From assembly GCF_921294215.1 (NCBI RefSeq), contig NZ_CAKLDM010000002.1:620001-684000 (forward strand): a stretch of DNA of 64,000 bases, written 5' to 3'. Origin of the DNA: Vibrio marisflavi CECT 7928. GTDB lineage: Bacteria; Pseudomonadota; Gammaproteobacteria; Enterobacterales; Vibrionaceae. The notes beneath the pieces are model-generated. The model was not told where the DNA came from and did not search any database. It saw only the letters and a program-made list of their open reading frames with translations. How positions within the stretch are numbered: the first letter of the stretch is position 1; each line of letters starts with the position of its first letter. A program made the position numbers and the translations under genes. This document shows, piece by piece, positions 26,906 through 36,649 of the stretch.

Positions 26906-28018
26906 ATGAGAGTGGGTCTGATTGGCTGGCGTGGTATGGTTGGCTCGGTGTTGATGAAACGAATGGTAGAAGAAAAGGACTTTGATGTCATTGAGCCTGT
27001 TTTCTACAGTACTTCTCAGGTTGGTATCTCAGCTCCAAATTTTGGTAAAGATGCAGGCCTGCTCCAAGATGCTTTCGATATAGAAAGTTTAAAAACACTA
27101 GATGCCATCATCACTTGTCAAGGTGGTGGATATACAGAGAAAGTTTACCCTAATCTGCGCCAAAGTGGTTGGAAAGGCTACTGGATTGATGCTGCATCGA
27201 CACTTAGAATGGATGCAGATTCCATTATTACTTTAGACCCAGTCAACTTAGCTCAAATACAGCAGGGCATCCATTCGGGCACGAATACCTTCGTCGGCGG
27301 CAACTGTACTGTAAGCTTAATGCTAATGGCATTGGGTGGTTTGTACGAGAAAGGCATGGTGGAATGGGCTAGCGCTATGACGTACCAAGCGGCATCAGGT
27401 GCTGGAGCGCAAAACATGCGTGAGCTTATAAACCAAATGGGTGTTATTAATGACAGTGTAAGCACTAAGCTTGCTGATCCTTCCTCTTCTATTCTAGAAA
27501 TAGACAAAGTGGTTGCTAGTACTTTGCGTTCATCTAGGTTCCCAACTGACCAATTTGGAGTGCCTCTGGCTGGCTCTTTGATCCCATGGATTGATGTAAA
27601 ACGCGATAACGGGCAGAGTAAAGAGGAGTGGAAAGCGGGCGTTGAAGCCAATAAAATTTTAGGCACTCAAGGCGCGCCAGTTCCTATTGACGGTACTTGT
27701 GTGAGAATTGGTGCAATGCGCTGCCACGCTCAGGCACTGACCATCAAGTTGAAACAAAATGTGCCTATGGATGAAATTGAAGAAATTATTTCAACTCACA
27801 ATGATTGGGTAAAAGTTGTTCCAAACGAACGTGATATCACAGCTCAAGAGTTATCACCTGCGGCTGTTACTGGCACGATGTCTGTACCTGTAGGTCGATT
27901 GCGTAAGATGGCTATGGGAGACGACTTCCTCAATGCATTTACTGTTGGTGATCAATTGCTTTGGGGAGCCGCGGAGCCTCTAAGGCGTACACTACGAATT
28001 ATATTGTCAGAAAAGTAG
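26906..28018 (+). CDS. asd: Aspartate-semialdehyde dehydrogenase
   Basis: Cytoplasmic enzyme of 370 residues that reduces aspartyl phosphate to aspartate semialdehyde for lysine, threonine, methionine and diaminopimelate synthesis. The NADP-binding start is [20 protein letters not shown], the catalytic Cys lies in [17 protein letters not shown], and the substrate His in [12 protein letters not shown]. The frame opens at a GTG at 26897, but the ATG at 26906 has GGAG eight bases ahead and gives the family start. It is a single gene followed by a hairpin. Confidence 0.97.
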   Translation: MRVGLIGWRGMVGSVLMKRMVEEKDFDVIEPVFYSTSQVGISAPNFGKDAGLLQDAFDIESLKTLDAIITCQGGGYTEKVYPNLRQSGWKGYWIDAASTLRMDADSIITLDPVNLAQIQQGIHSGTNTFVGGNCTVSLMLMALGGLYEKGMVEWASAMTYQAASGAGAQNMRELINQMGVINDSVSTKLADPSSSILEIDKVVASTLRSSRFPTDQFGVPLAGSLIPWIDVKRDNGQSKEEWKAGVEANKILGTQGAPVPIDGTCVRIGAMRCHAQALTIKLKQNVPMDEIEEIISTHNDWVKVVPNERDITAQELSPAAVTGTMSVPVGRLRKMAMGDDFLNAFTVGDQLLWGAAEPLRRTLRIILSEK

Positions 28019-28046
28019 CCTGATTGTTCGAAGTTTAAGTGGTATA

Positions 28047-28080
28047 GAAGCTAGGTTATATTGGCCTAGCTTCACTTTTA
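28047..28080 (+). terminator. Probable terminator of asd
   Basis: GAAGCTAGG / CCTAGCTTC (9 bp) with a nine-base loop, followed by ACTTTTA. It lies between the convergent asd and MarC-family genes. Confidence 0.65.
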
Positions 28081-28091
28081 TGTTCGACAGC

Positions 28092-28730
28092 TTACGCTAA
28101 ACCAGGAAGAAGTTGTTTTAAACCTTCAACGATAAATTGGATACCCAGAGCTCCCAATATCAAACCCATGATCCGCGTAATGACGTTTATTCCCGTTTGC
28201 CCGCAAAACTTAACAATGTAGGGCGCAGATCGAAATAGCAGCCACGTACAAAAACAAAATGCGCTGATGGTCATGATGATCCCAAGTGTATCTAGGGTAG
28301 TTGGATACTTTGAGCCGTAGACTATTGTCGAGCTTATTGCGCCCGGTCCGGCCATTAGAGGCATCGCAAGTGGAACTACACCTATTTGCTCTCGGCTGAC
28401 ATATTCCGACTTCTCTTGTTTGTTTTGTTTGTCTTCACCAAGCTTACCGCTCATCATCGAGAATGCGATGCTTAAAAGCAGCAGTCCACCCGCGACTCGG
28501 AAAGAGTCCAAAGAAATACTGAACATATCTAGTAGCATCTGGCCGCCGAGAAGGGATATCACGAGAATGACGGCGACGGCAAAGTTAGCAGTTAAAGCCG
28601 TCTTGTTTTTTTCCTCCTCAGACATATGAGTCGTCAAAGAAACAAAGACAGGCATTACACCAACAGGATTAACGGCTGCGACTAAGCCTAAAAAAAATTG
28701 AAGAAAAATAGCAGTCTCTACAGGGGACAT
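28092..28730 (-). CDS. MarC-family membrane protein (YchE-like)
   Basis: Inner-membrane protein of 212 residues with six hydrophobic helices. The family pattern is clear in FLGLVAAVNPVGVMPVFVSL, RVAGGLLLLSIAFSM and PLAMPLMAGPGAISSTIVYG. MarC-family proteins include SnatA-type neutral amino acid transporters; E. coli YchE is encoded next to adhE, as here (adhE is 4.7 kb away after the phosphorelay pair). Not related to multiple antibiotic resistance despite the family name. Single gene. Confidence 0.88.
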   Translation of the reverse strand: MSPVETAIFLQFFLGLVAAVNPVGVMPVFVSLTTHMSEEEKNKTALTANFAVAVILVISLLGGQMLLDMFSISLDSFRVAGGLLLLSIAFSMMSGKLGEDKQNKQEKSEYVSREQIGVVPLAMPLMAGPGAISSTIVYGSKYPTTLDTLGIIMTISAFCFCTWLLFRSAPYIVKFCGQTGINVITRIMGLILGALGIQFIVEGLKQLLPGLA

Positions 28731-28865
28731 AGCTTTAGACTCGACAAAATTAGTTATCTAAATGGTTGGTCTTATTTAGATATACAAATAATCAATACAT
28801 AGAGCCGTATTGTATTCTAGTTTCTATTTTAGTACGAGAAATATAGTTTTTTATAAATTAGTAAG

Positions 28866-29585
28866 TTAGGTATTGTTAGCCGCTTTTTTCTGATCAACGC
28901 GAACTCTTATGTCTCCCAATTCAATGATGCTGCTTAGCTCGTACAGACGATGTAGCAACTTGCCATTTAACTGTGTTCCAGCCTTAAGCAAGCACCCCCC
29001 GTTTATCATGCACAAATCATCCACAAGGGTCATGCCCTCTTTTAAATCTGCCATCTTACGTGGTGTGAAGTATTCGCATTGTACTTCCTGGTTTTGTTCT
29101 GGGGACTTCTTAGCCGATTTTCCTTTATTTTCCTCTAACCTGACTGTGGTATTCACGCTTTCATACAAATGTTGTTGATAAAGCACCCGTGGCTGAGAAA
29201 CTGCCAGTTTAATTTTGTCTTGAGCGTTTTTGACGGTGATTGGTTTTACCAAAAAGGAGTCTATTTCTAACGTCATGCAAGCAGACACGGTAGCGGCATC
29301 AGAAAGACATGTCACAGCGATGATGTGTGTGTGAATATCGCAACCTGTTTTACCTAGTCGTATGGATTTTATCAATTCCAATCCGTTAACTTCAGGCATA
29401 TTGATATCGGTAATAATCAAATCAACGGAGTAGCAATTGAGCTTTTCGATGGCATCTGCACCATTTTCAGCTGCCAACACCTTTTTGTAGCCGCTGCGCA
29501 TTAACATGTTTACAAAGGCTTTGCGTGAAAACACATGATCTTCAACAACCATAATAGTAAATTTTTTGGGCTCGAAGTTGTCCAT
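28866..29585 (-). CDS. Response regulator with N-terminal receiver domain
   Basis: Protein of 239 residues. The receiver spans about 10-130: acidic pair in MVVEDHVFSRKAFV, phosphorylation Asp in DLIITDINMPEVNGLELI, Thr in AVTCLS and Lys in FLVKPI. The remaining 110 residues have no DNA-binding motif; the part MADLKEGMTLVDDLCMINGG with LLKAGTQLNGKLLHRLYEL resembles the short beta-rich module seen before or beside HD-GYP regions, without the HD-GYP itself. It starts 14 bases after the hybrid kinase stop, so the two are one operon, kinase first. Confidence 0.85.
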   Translation of the reverse strand: MDNFEPKKFTIMVVEDHVFSRKAFVNMLMRSGYKKVLAAENGADAIEKLNCYSVDLIITDINMPEVNGLELIKSIRLGKTGCDIHTHIIAVTCLSDAATVSACMTLEIDSFLVKPITVKNAQDKIKLAVSQPRVLYQQHLYESVNTTVRLEENKGKSAKKSPEQNQEVQCEYFTPRKMADLKEGMTLVDDLCMINGGCLLKAGTQLNGKLLHRLYELSSIIELGDIRVRVDQKKAANNT

Positions 29586-29599
29586 AGCGCCACATCCTT

Positions 29600-32500
29600 C
29601 TATTCTATTATCGAGTGTTCTTGTAAGTACGATTTAAGCTTGTCTAGTTCCGTCTTTCCATTTGCGACGGTTTTTTCTAGATGAGGCCAGTCTTTCTCTA
29701 ATGCCGTGTTTTGCAGCTCTTCGAATGTTGAAGCTATCGTTTCTGCTCCAGCAGAGCGAGCTGCTCCTTTCGCTGCATGTGCTAGTTGTTGCAATTTTTG
29801 CTCGTCTTCTTCTTCAAGGGCACGGTCAATTTCCTCAACGTCACTAATGACCGATTCCCAGTATCCTTGTAAGAGTGGGTACACAATATCATCGTCAGAC
29901 GTACCTAAAATATCTTCTAGAGACTGCATACAAATCGGTGATTCAGGCTTATCAGTGGCTCTAGTGATTTCATGTTCCACTTTAGCTTCAGCATTCTCCA
30001 CTTCTACAATGGGTTCTTCTACTTCGTCGACTATTACAGCATCATTGGATCTTTCTGGTCTAGGCGAGATATGTAACCACTTTTTAACGCAACCACCTAG
30101 CGTTTTAAGCTCGACAGGCTTAGCTAGATAGTCATCCATTCCCGAGGATAAACATTGATCAGAAGCATCAGCGAGAGCGTTAGCTGTAATGGCGATGATA
30201 GGAGTATGCCCCAAGGATCGGTCTTGGTGCTCAGCGTTTCGTACGCTCAGTGCCAACTCGTAGCCATCCATAACCGGCATGTGACAATCAGTCAGAATAA
30301 GATCGAAATGTTTCGATTGCCATTTTGTTAACGCGTCTTGGCCGTGTACGGCCATTTCACACTCGAACCCTAAGAAGTTTAGCTGGCGTTTCATTACATC
30401 ACGGTTAGTAGGCTGGTCATCGACAACGAGAATCAAGCCCATTTCACTACCAACAGGGGTTTGCTCTATTTGTTCATTGGAATCTTCAAGTACTTCAGGA
30501 GTGCGTTTGCCAGTGACTATGGCAATATGGTTGATAAGTTCACTGGGCTTAAAAGGTTTACATGCATACGGGTAGAGTCCTGTATGTTGCATTGATTCTT
30601 CAGGACTAGCATTTTGAGTCATTCTTATAAATTTGTAATCGCTTGAGATAACCTCTTTTAGTCCCTTGAGTTCTTCGGCTACTTTTTGTAGATCAACGTC
30701 TGGCCCCAATACAATAATGTTGTACGGATTGTAGTTGTTTTCTGCATACTCTAGTACGAATCTAGCTCTACTAAACGAAGAGACGAAGGTTGTTTCACAT
30801 TCATAACCTTTTAGGGTTCGCTTACATGCCTCCACCAAGCTCTTATCATTGGTAACAAAAAGTAGTTTGTTACCTAACATATCTTCGCAGTCTGTGTGTT
30901 TGGGTTGGTTTTCAACTTCAACAAAAGGAATATGGATTGTAAATGTACTGCCTACACCATATTCGCTGCGTACACCGATATCACCACCCATGAGCTCGAG
31001 TAGAGTTTTGGTAATAGACAAGCCTAAGCCTGTTCCGCCAAACAGCCGAGTCGTGCTGGTATCAGCCTGCGTGAAAGCGTTGAACAGCTTTAACATCTGC
31101 TCGTCGGTCATGCCTATACCATTGTCGCTAACAGTAATCTCGATTTGGGGTGAAGCACCGTTTGCTTTATATTCAGCATGTATGCAGACTAAACCACTGG
31201 TATTGTTTTGCCCGTCAGTAAATTTAACAGCGTTGCCAACTATATTGAGGAGAATTTGGCTCAAGCGAACGCTGTCACTCATGACGACTCGTGGCAGATT
31301 TGCACTGTAGGTGGCGTATAAGTCGATACCCTTTTTGCTTGCTTGTAAACCAAGGACATCTAAGGTTCTTTCTACAACCATAGGTAGCTCAACGGGAACA
31401 CTTTCTAGTGACATTTGTCCCGCTTCGATTTTGGAAAAGTCAAGGATATCGTTAATGATATGCAGTAGTGTCAGTGCTGAGTCCTTAATAGTTCTGACCA
31501 TATTGTGTTGCTCACCGGTCATATCGCTTTCACTAAGCAGACTCAACATACCCACAACACCATTCATTGGCGTCCGGATTTCATGACTCATATTCGCAAG
31601 GAACATTGATTTTGCTTCATTTGCTGCTTGTGCAATTTCGCTTTCATGACGCAAAAAATCCTGGGCATTTTTCTCTTTGGTAATATCGATGTTGATACCA
31701 CCCATCCCAATAGGGGTATTTGAATCGCTGTCAAAAATAATATCTGCAGCTGCTCTTATCCAGCGTACTTCTCCAGCAGGAAGTTGAATTCTAAATTCAG
31801 CGTTAAATTGGGTTAAGGTGTCTTTAGCATGAGCAAGCGCTGTTTCTGCGGCTTCAGCGTCTTCAGGTAGAACAGCTTTTTTCCACGTATCGTAATTTGG
31901 AACGCAAGTCTCGGGTGATAGCCCGTATATCTCATACATTCTCTCGTCCCATTCAACATCATCGGTCAAAAAGTTCCAGTTCCAAATTCCTATGCCGCCC
32001 GCTTTGGTTGCGAGGTTGAAGCGACGGACAGACTCTTCGAGCTCTGATTGACTCTTTTGTAGCTCTTGCTCGGTCATTTTATAATTGGTCAAGTCTCTAA
32101 GAATCAAAATGAAGAAGTCTTGACTATTTAATTGAACTCTACGCACATAACCGACGAGAGGTATGGTATTGGTATTTGCTTGCACTCCAACTAGACCATT
32201 AATCTCAAGCTCTTTGTGTGAAAATGATGAAGAGTCGTCGATCTGTAGCGAATCTATGTCAAGATTCAGCAGTAGTTTGTCGAGGCTAATGCTTGCCAAT
32301 GTATCGATGTCGTAACCGAAAAGTTCCAATGCTGGTTCGTTCGCATCAACGATACATTGATTGTTATCAATCAGAATCATACTGTCTAGCGCGTTCTGAA
32401 ATAACGCTTGCATTTGAGATTCGTGTTCAGAAATTTGGTTGGCTTGAACAGACAAAGAGTGATGTAACTTATCGTTCGAAACTTTGAGTTTTAATTGGGT

Positions 32501-32938
32501 ATCTTTTAAATCAGAGATATCCGTCTGAGTGAGTACAATATACGTAGGATCATTTTGCTTATCTTGTAATGGGTCAAGATGAAGTGTTATCCAATGCTTT
32601 TCGTCACCACCGATTATAGGGATGGTGATGGACTTTGCTTCTTTAGTTGCAAGCGCTTGTTTTAGCTGTCGCCAATCTCCCTCAGAGCAAATTGATTGGT
32701 ATAACGACGATACGTTTTGACCAATGATGTCACTGCTATTTAAGTTAAAGAAATCTTGAATCGACTGATTTGCGTACAAAATAAAGTTGGAATCTGGGTT
32801 ATTGTCGCACACCAATATTCCGTCGCTGACGCTATCCAATACACTACTTCTAAATAGCGACTCTGGTATGCGATTTTGTGAATCAATGCCAAATGATTTC
32901 CCTAAGCGAGACTTAATCCAGTTCCACACGTTAGCCAA
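29600..32938 (-). CDS. Cytoplasmic hybrid sensor histidine kinase (PAS x3, HisKA, HATPase, REC x2, Hpt)
   Basis: Multidomain kinase of 1112 residues, no membrane helix seen. PAS1 (about 28-150) has a LOV-like segment IIGQNVSSLYQ without the photoactive Cys. PAS2 spans about 165-285 and PAS3 about 305-430. HisKA has the phospho-His near 455 in FLANMSHEIRTPMNGVVGML. HATPase follows to about 680 (DNGIGMT, GGTGLGLSI). The first receiver (about 690-815) lacks the acidic pocket and is degenerate; the second (845-965) is intact with Asp in LILTDCHMPVMDGYEL. The C-terminal Hpt has its His near 1053 in LAHAAKGAARSAGA. Start is TTG with GGAG seven bases ahead. The partner response regulator follows. 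Confidence 0.9.
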   Translation of the reverse strand: MANVWNWIKSRLGKSFGIDSQNRIPESLFRSSVLDSVSDGILVCDNNPDSNFILYANQSIQDFFNLNSSDIIGQNVSSLYQSICSEGDWRQLKQALATKEAKSITIPIIGGDEKHWITLHLDPLQDKQNDPTYIVLTQTDISDLKDTQLKLKVSNDKLHHSLSVQANQISEHESQMQALFQNALDSMILIDNNQCIVDANEPALELFGYDIDTLASISLDKLLLNLDIDSLQIDDSSSFSHKELEINGLVGVQANTNTIPLVGYVRRVQLNSQDFFILILRDLTNYKMTEQELQKSQSELEESVRRFNLATKAGGIGIWNWNFLTDDVEWDERMYEIYGLSPETCVPNYDTWKKAVLPEDAEAAETALAHAKDTLTQFNAEFRIQLPAGEVRWIRAAADIIFDSDSNTPIGMGGINIDITKEKNAQDFLRHESEIAQAANEAKSMFLANMSHEIRTPMNGVVGMLSLLSESDMTGEQHNMVRTIKDSALTLLHIINDILDFSKIEAGQMSLESVPVELPMVVERTLDVLGLQASKKGIDLYATYSANLPRVVMSDSVRLSQILLNIVGNAVKFTDGQNNTSGLVCIHAEYKANGASPQIEITVSDNGIGMTDEQMLKLFNAFTQADTSTTRLFGGTGLGLSITKTLLELMGGDIGVRSEYGVGSTFTIHIPFVEVENQPKHTDCEDMLGNKLLFVTNDKSLVEACKRTLKGYECETTFVSSFSRARFVLEYAENNYNPYNIIVLGPDVDLQKVAEELKGLKEVISSDYKFIRMTQNASPEESMQHTGLYPYACKPFKPSELINHIAIVTGKRTPEVLEDSNEQIEQTPVGSEMGLILVVDDQPTNRDVMKRQLNFLGFECEMAVHGQDALTKWQSKHFDLILTDCHMPVMDGYELALSVRNAEHQDRSLGHTPIIAITANALADASDQCLSSGMDDYLAKPVELKTLGGCVKKWLHISPRPERSNDAVIVDEVEEPIVEVENAEAKVEHEITRATDKPESPICMQSLEDILGTSDDDIVYPLLQGYWESVISDVEEIDRALEEEDEQKLQQLAHAAKGAARSAGAETIASTFEELQNTALEKDWPHLEKTVANGKTELDKLKSYLQEHSIIE

Positions 32939-33472
32939 CCTTGCTCTCCATTCCTTATTATTAAAACAATTTATAGTAGTTGATTGTTAATTGCTATGTG
33001 ACATGCATATAAGTGTAGGCTTAATTCCTGTTAGGTAAAGAGAAACAGCGGTATTCCGAGTCTATTCCTCAGCCATTCGACAATGACGAATATTCAAAAC
33101 TTGAGCAAGATCAAAGAATGTTTAGCAGTGAAACCTTAATGTTGCTGCAGCACGTAAAATGCCGCTTACATGAAAAAAACTTACGTAAGTGTGTTGTTTA
33201 ATAAGTACAGGCTTTTAGTTTTTTTTGTAGTATTTTATGTGGTAAAAGCGAAGTGTAGTGTAAGTGATAAGCCTCGGTTTTTATTAGCTTGAAGATAATG
33301 ATGACAGATAACTGAAAGAATATTTCACACCTGATCTGAGTCAATATTTTTTGCAACATGAAACAATATAATCAAAAACGTGAAAGCAATTTACTAAGAC
33401 TCCTGTTTTAAAATCATATGCAGTTAGCTTAATAAAAAGTTTTTAATATTTTATTTATTTAGGAGATACAAT
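32939..33472. promoter_or_regulatory. adhE upstream region with FNR-like site
   Basis: About 530 bases between the divergent kinase and adhE. At 33331-33344 CTGAT-CTGA-GTCAA matches the FNR half-sites (TTGAT-N4-ATCAA) at eight of ten positions, 130 bases before the adhE ATG. Anaerobic induction of adhE would fit. Long leaders are usual for adhE. I saw no other feature. Confidence 0.35.
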
Positions 33473-36190
33473 ATGCCTGTAACTAACTTAGCTGAATTAG
33501 ACGCACTCGTGACTCGCGTTAAAGCAGCGCAAGAAGAGTTCGCAACTTTTTCTCAAGAGAAAGTAGATGCAATCTTCCGCGCAGCTTCTCTAGCAGCTAA
33601 CCAAGCTCGTATTCCTTTGGCACAGCAAGCTGTTGAAGAAACGGGTATGGGTATTGTCGAAGATAAGGTAATCAAGAACCACTTTGCTTCAGAGTTCATC
33701 TACAACCAATATAAAGATGACAAAACTTGTGGTGTTCTAGAAGAAAACGACAGCATGGGTACAATGACAATCGCTGAGCCTGTTGGCATCATCTGTGGTA
33801 TTGTTCCAACTACTAACCCAACATCTACTGCAATTTTCAAATCTCTAATCTCTCTTAAAACTCGTAACGGCATCATCTTCTCGCCACACCCACGTGCGAA
33901 GCATTCAACTAACGATGCAGCGAAACTAGTACTTGATGCAGCAGTAGAAGCAGGCGCTCCAAAAGACATCATCGGTTGGATTGATGAGCCTTCTGTAGAG
34001 CTTTCTAATGCGCTAATGAAGCATGACGGTATTGCACTTATCCTTGCTACTGGTGGCCCAGGCATGGTTAAAGCAGCGTACTCTTCAGGTAAGCCAGCAA
34101 TCGGTGTAGGTGCAGGTAACGTACCAGTTGTTATTGATGAAACAGCAGACATCAAACGTGCAGTAGCTTCTGTTCTTATGTCTAAAACTTTCGACAACGG
34201 TGTTGTTTGTGCTTCTGAGCAAGCAGTTATCGTTATGGACGAAGTATATGACGAAGTAAAAGAGCGTTTTGCTTCTCACAAAGCTCACGTACTAAACAAA
34301 GCTGATGCAGACAAAGTACGTAAAGTATTGCTTATCGATGGTGCGCTAAACGCGAAAATCGTTGGTCAGCCAGCGACTAAAATTGCTGAAATGGCAGGCG
34401 TTTCTGTTCCAGCAGATACTAAGATCCTTGTCGGTGAAGGTATCGGTGAAGTATCTTATGATGACGAATTCGCTCATGAGAAACTATCTCCAACTCTTGG
34501 CATGTTCCGTGCGTCTTCTTTCGAAAACGCAGTAGCTCAAGCTGAGAAAATGGTTGAAATTGGTGGTATCGGTCATACTTCGGGCCTATACACAAACCAA
34601 GATGTTAACGCTGACCGTATTCGTTACTTTGGCGACAAGCTTAAAACAGCTCGTATCCTAATCAACATCCCTACTACTCACGGTGGTATCGGTGACCTTT
34701 ATAACTTCAACGTAGCACCATCATTGACTCTAGGTTGTGGTTCTTGGGGTGGTAACTCAATCTCTGAAAACGTTGGTCCTAAGCACTTAATCAATAAGAA
34801 AACTGTTGCTAAGCGAGCTGAAAACATGTTGTGGCACAAACTTCCTAAGTCAATTTACTTCCGTCGTGGTAGCCTTCCAATCGCTCTAGGTGACTTAGAA
34901 GATAAGAAACGTGCGTTCCTAGTAACTGACCGCTTCCTATTCAACAACGGCTATGCTGATGAAATTGAAAGATTGCTAAAAGAGCAAGGCATGGAAGTTC
35001 AAACATTCTTTGATGTTGAAGCAGATCCAACTCTATCTGTAGTAGAGAAAGGTGCTGAAGCAATGAAGAGCTTCCAACCAGATGTTGTTCTAGCTCTAGG
35101 TGGCGGTTCACCAATGGATGCTGCGAAAATCATGTGGGTAATGTACGAGCACCCAGAAACTCACTTCGAAGAACTAGCAATGCGCTTTATGGACATCCGT
35201 AAACGTATCTACAAGTTCCCTAAAATGGGTGAGAAAGCAGAGTTAGTATGTATCACTACTACTTCTGGTACTGGTTCTGAAGTAACACCATTCGCAGTTG
35301 TGACTGACGACAAAACTGGTGCTAAGTACCCTCTAGCTGACTACGAGCTAACACCAAACATGGCTATCGTTGACGCTAACTTAGTAATGAATATGCCTAA
35401 GTCTCTAACAGCATTTGGTGGTTACGATGCAATCACTCACGCTCTAGAAGCTTACGTATCTGTTCTTGCGAACGAGTACTCAGACGGTCAAGCTCTACAA
35501 GCTCTTAAGATGCTTAAAGAGTACCTACCATCAAGCTACAAAAATGGTGCAAACGACCCAATCGCTCGTGAAAAAGTTCACAATGCAGCGACTATCGCCG
35601 GTGTTGCGTTTGCGAACGCTTTCCTAGGTGTATGTCACTCTATGGCACACAAAATTGGTAACGCGTTCCACTTGCCACACGGCCTAGCTAACGCTCTACT
35701 AATTTCTAACGTAGTTCGTTACAACGCTAACGACAACCCAACTAAGCAAACTGCATTCTCTCAGTACGACCGTCCACAAGCACGTCGTCGTTATGCTGAA
35801 GTTGCAGATCACCTAGGTCTATCTCAGGCTGGTGACCGTACGGCTCAGAAAATTGAGCGTCTACTAGCTTGGTTAGAAGAGATGAAGCGTGAGCTAGATA
35901 TCCCAACTTCAATCAAAGACGCAGGCGTAAACGAAGCGGACTTCCTTGCTCAACTAGATACTCTATCTGTTGACGCATTCGATGACCAATGTACAGGTGC
36001 AAACCCTCGTTACCCTCTAATCTCTGAGCTAAAAGAAGTTCTAACGGATTCTTACTACGGTAAGGCATACGTTGAAGGTGAAACTTTCGAAGGTACTTCA
36101 GTTATCGTTAAGAAAGATGACCAAAAGCCAGCAGAAAAAACTAAAGTGAAAGCAGAAGCTAAATCTAAAAAAGAGAAAGCTGAAGCTTAA
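33473..36190 (+). CDS. adhE: Bifunctional acetaldehyde-CoA/alcohol dehydrogenase
   Basis: Fermentative enzyme of 905 residues that reduces acetyl-CoA to ethanol with two NADH and forms filaments called spirosomes. The N-terminal aldehyde dehydrogenase half (to about 440) has its catalytic Cys in DNGVVCASEQAVIV. The C-terminal iron-dependent alcohol dehydrogenase half has GGGSPMDAAKIMW (NAD) and metal histidines in HALEAYVS, HSMAHKIGNAFHLPHGLANA. A Lys/Ala/Glu-rich tail of about 30 residues (KKDDQKPAEKTKVKAEAKSK) extends past the E. coli end. AGGAG precedes the ATG. Biased codon use suggests high expression. Confidence 0.97.
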   Translation: MPVTNLAELDALVTRVKAAQEEFATFSQEKVDAIFRAASLAANQARIPLAQQAVEETGMGIVEDKVIKNHFASEFIYNQYKDDKTCGVLEENDSMGTMTIAEPVGIICGIVPTTNPTSTAIFKSLISLKTRNGIIFSPHPRAKHSTNDAAKLVLDAAVEAGAPKDIIGWIDEPSVELSNALMKHDGIALILATGGPGMVKAAYSSGKPAIGVGAGNVPVVIDETADIKRAVASVLMSKTFDNGVVCASEQAVIVMDEVYDEVKERFASHKAHVLNKADADKVRKVLLIDGALNAKIVGQPATKIAEMAGVSVPADTKILVGEGIGEVSYDDEFAHEKLSPTLGMFRASSFENAVAQAEKMVEIGGIGHTSGLYTNQDVNADRIRYFGDKLKTARILINIPTTHGGIGDLYNFNVAPSLTLGCGSWGGNSISENVGPKHLINKKTVAKRAENMLWHKLPKSIYFRRGSLPIALGDLEDKKRAFLVTDRFLFNNGYADEIERLLKEQGMEVQTFFDVEADPTLSVVEKGAEAMKSFQPDVVLALGGGSPMDAAKIMWVMYEHPETHFEELAMRFMDIRKRIYKFPKMGEKAELVCITTTSGTGSEVTPFAVVTDDKTGAKYPLADYELTPNMAIVDANLVMNMPKSLTAFGGYDAITHALEAYVSVLANEYSDGQALQALKMLKEYLPSSYKNGANDPIAREKVHNAATIAGVAFANAFLGVCHSMAHKIGNAFHLPHGLANALLISNVVRYNANDNPTKQTAFSQYDRPQARRRYAEVADHLGLSQAGDRTAQKIERLLAWLEEMKRELDIPTSIKDAGVNEADFLAQLDTLSVDAFDDQCTGANPRYPLISELKEVLTDSYYGKAYVEGETFEGTSVIVKKDDQKPAEKTKVKAEAKSKKEKAEA

Positions 36191-36215
36191 TCAAGTTTAG
36201 ATAAATAATTTGCTT

Positions 36216-36246
36216 AAGGCCCTTACTTCGTAAGGGCCTTTTTTTA
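36216..36246 (+). terminator. Terminator of adhE
   Basis: Perfect 11-bp stem AAGGCCCTTAC / GTAAGGGCCTT with TTC loop, followed by a run of T. One of the strongest terminators in the window. Confidence 0.93.
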
Positions 36247-36596
36247 TCTTTAATATTCGGCCTAGCATAAGGAGTTCTAGTCGTTTGGATTCGTTTTTGT
36301 GCATTCCTGTAAGAAACGTTATTCGGTGTTTAGGACTCGGTTTTAGAACGTTTAGGGAGACAATTAAGATTCTTTGGTCGGTAACTTGGATAGGGTCTTA
36401 AAACTAATCTAGGGTGCTGAACCTAAACCTAAACCTAAACCTAAGCTTTAAAGGCAAGTGCTCAAATCAGTTTGAACATGCTGTGATATGAAATCATCTG
36501 AGCTACAGCTTTAGTTGCATGGCGATTTGAAAGGTTGGAAGGATAAAGCTTAAAAAGCTAGCCCTGAGTCCTACTTTGGTTTTCTGTTCAGTAGGT
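36247..36596. other. Non-coding region between adhE and SulP gene
   Basis: About 350 bases between two terminators of convergent genes. The only structure noted is a short tandem repeat at 36421-36444; no gene or RNA supportable. Confidence 0.5.
36421..36444. repeat. Tandem hexamer repeat (ACCTAA)4
   Basis: Four perfect head-to-tail copies of ACCTAA. The unit resembles eukaryotic telomere repeats by chance only. It is a short sequence repeat that could vary by slippage but lies in no gene. Confidence 0.9.
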
Positions 36597-36622
36597 AAAA
36601 AAATACCGCCAAAGTGGCGGTA
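36597..36622 (-). terminator. Terminator of the SulP gene
   Basis: TACCGCCA / TGGCGGTA (8 bp) with AAG loop; seven A on the left become a T run on the minus strand. Confidence 0.88.
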
Positions 36623-36649
36623 CTTTAAATCTACCTTAAACTGCAATTA

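Noticed and set aside
36421..36444. ACCTAA repeats as a CRISPR-like or origin element
   Set aside because: Four hexamers without spacers, AT-rich unwinding region or DnaA boxes fit neither.
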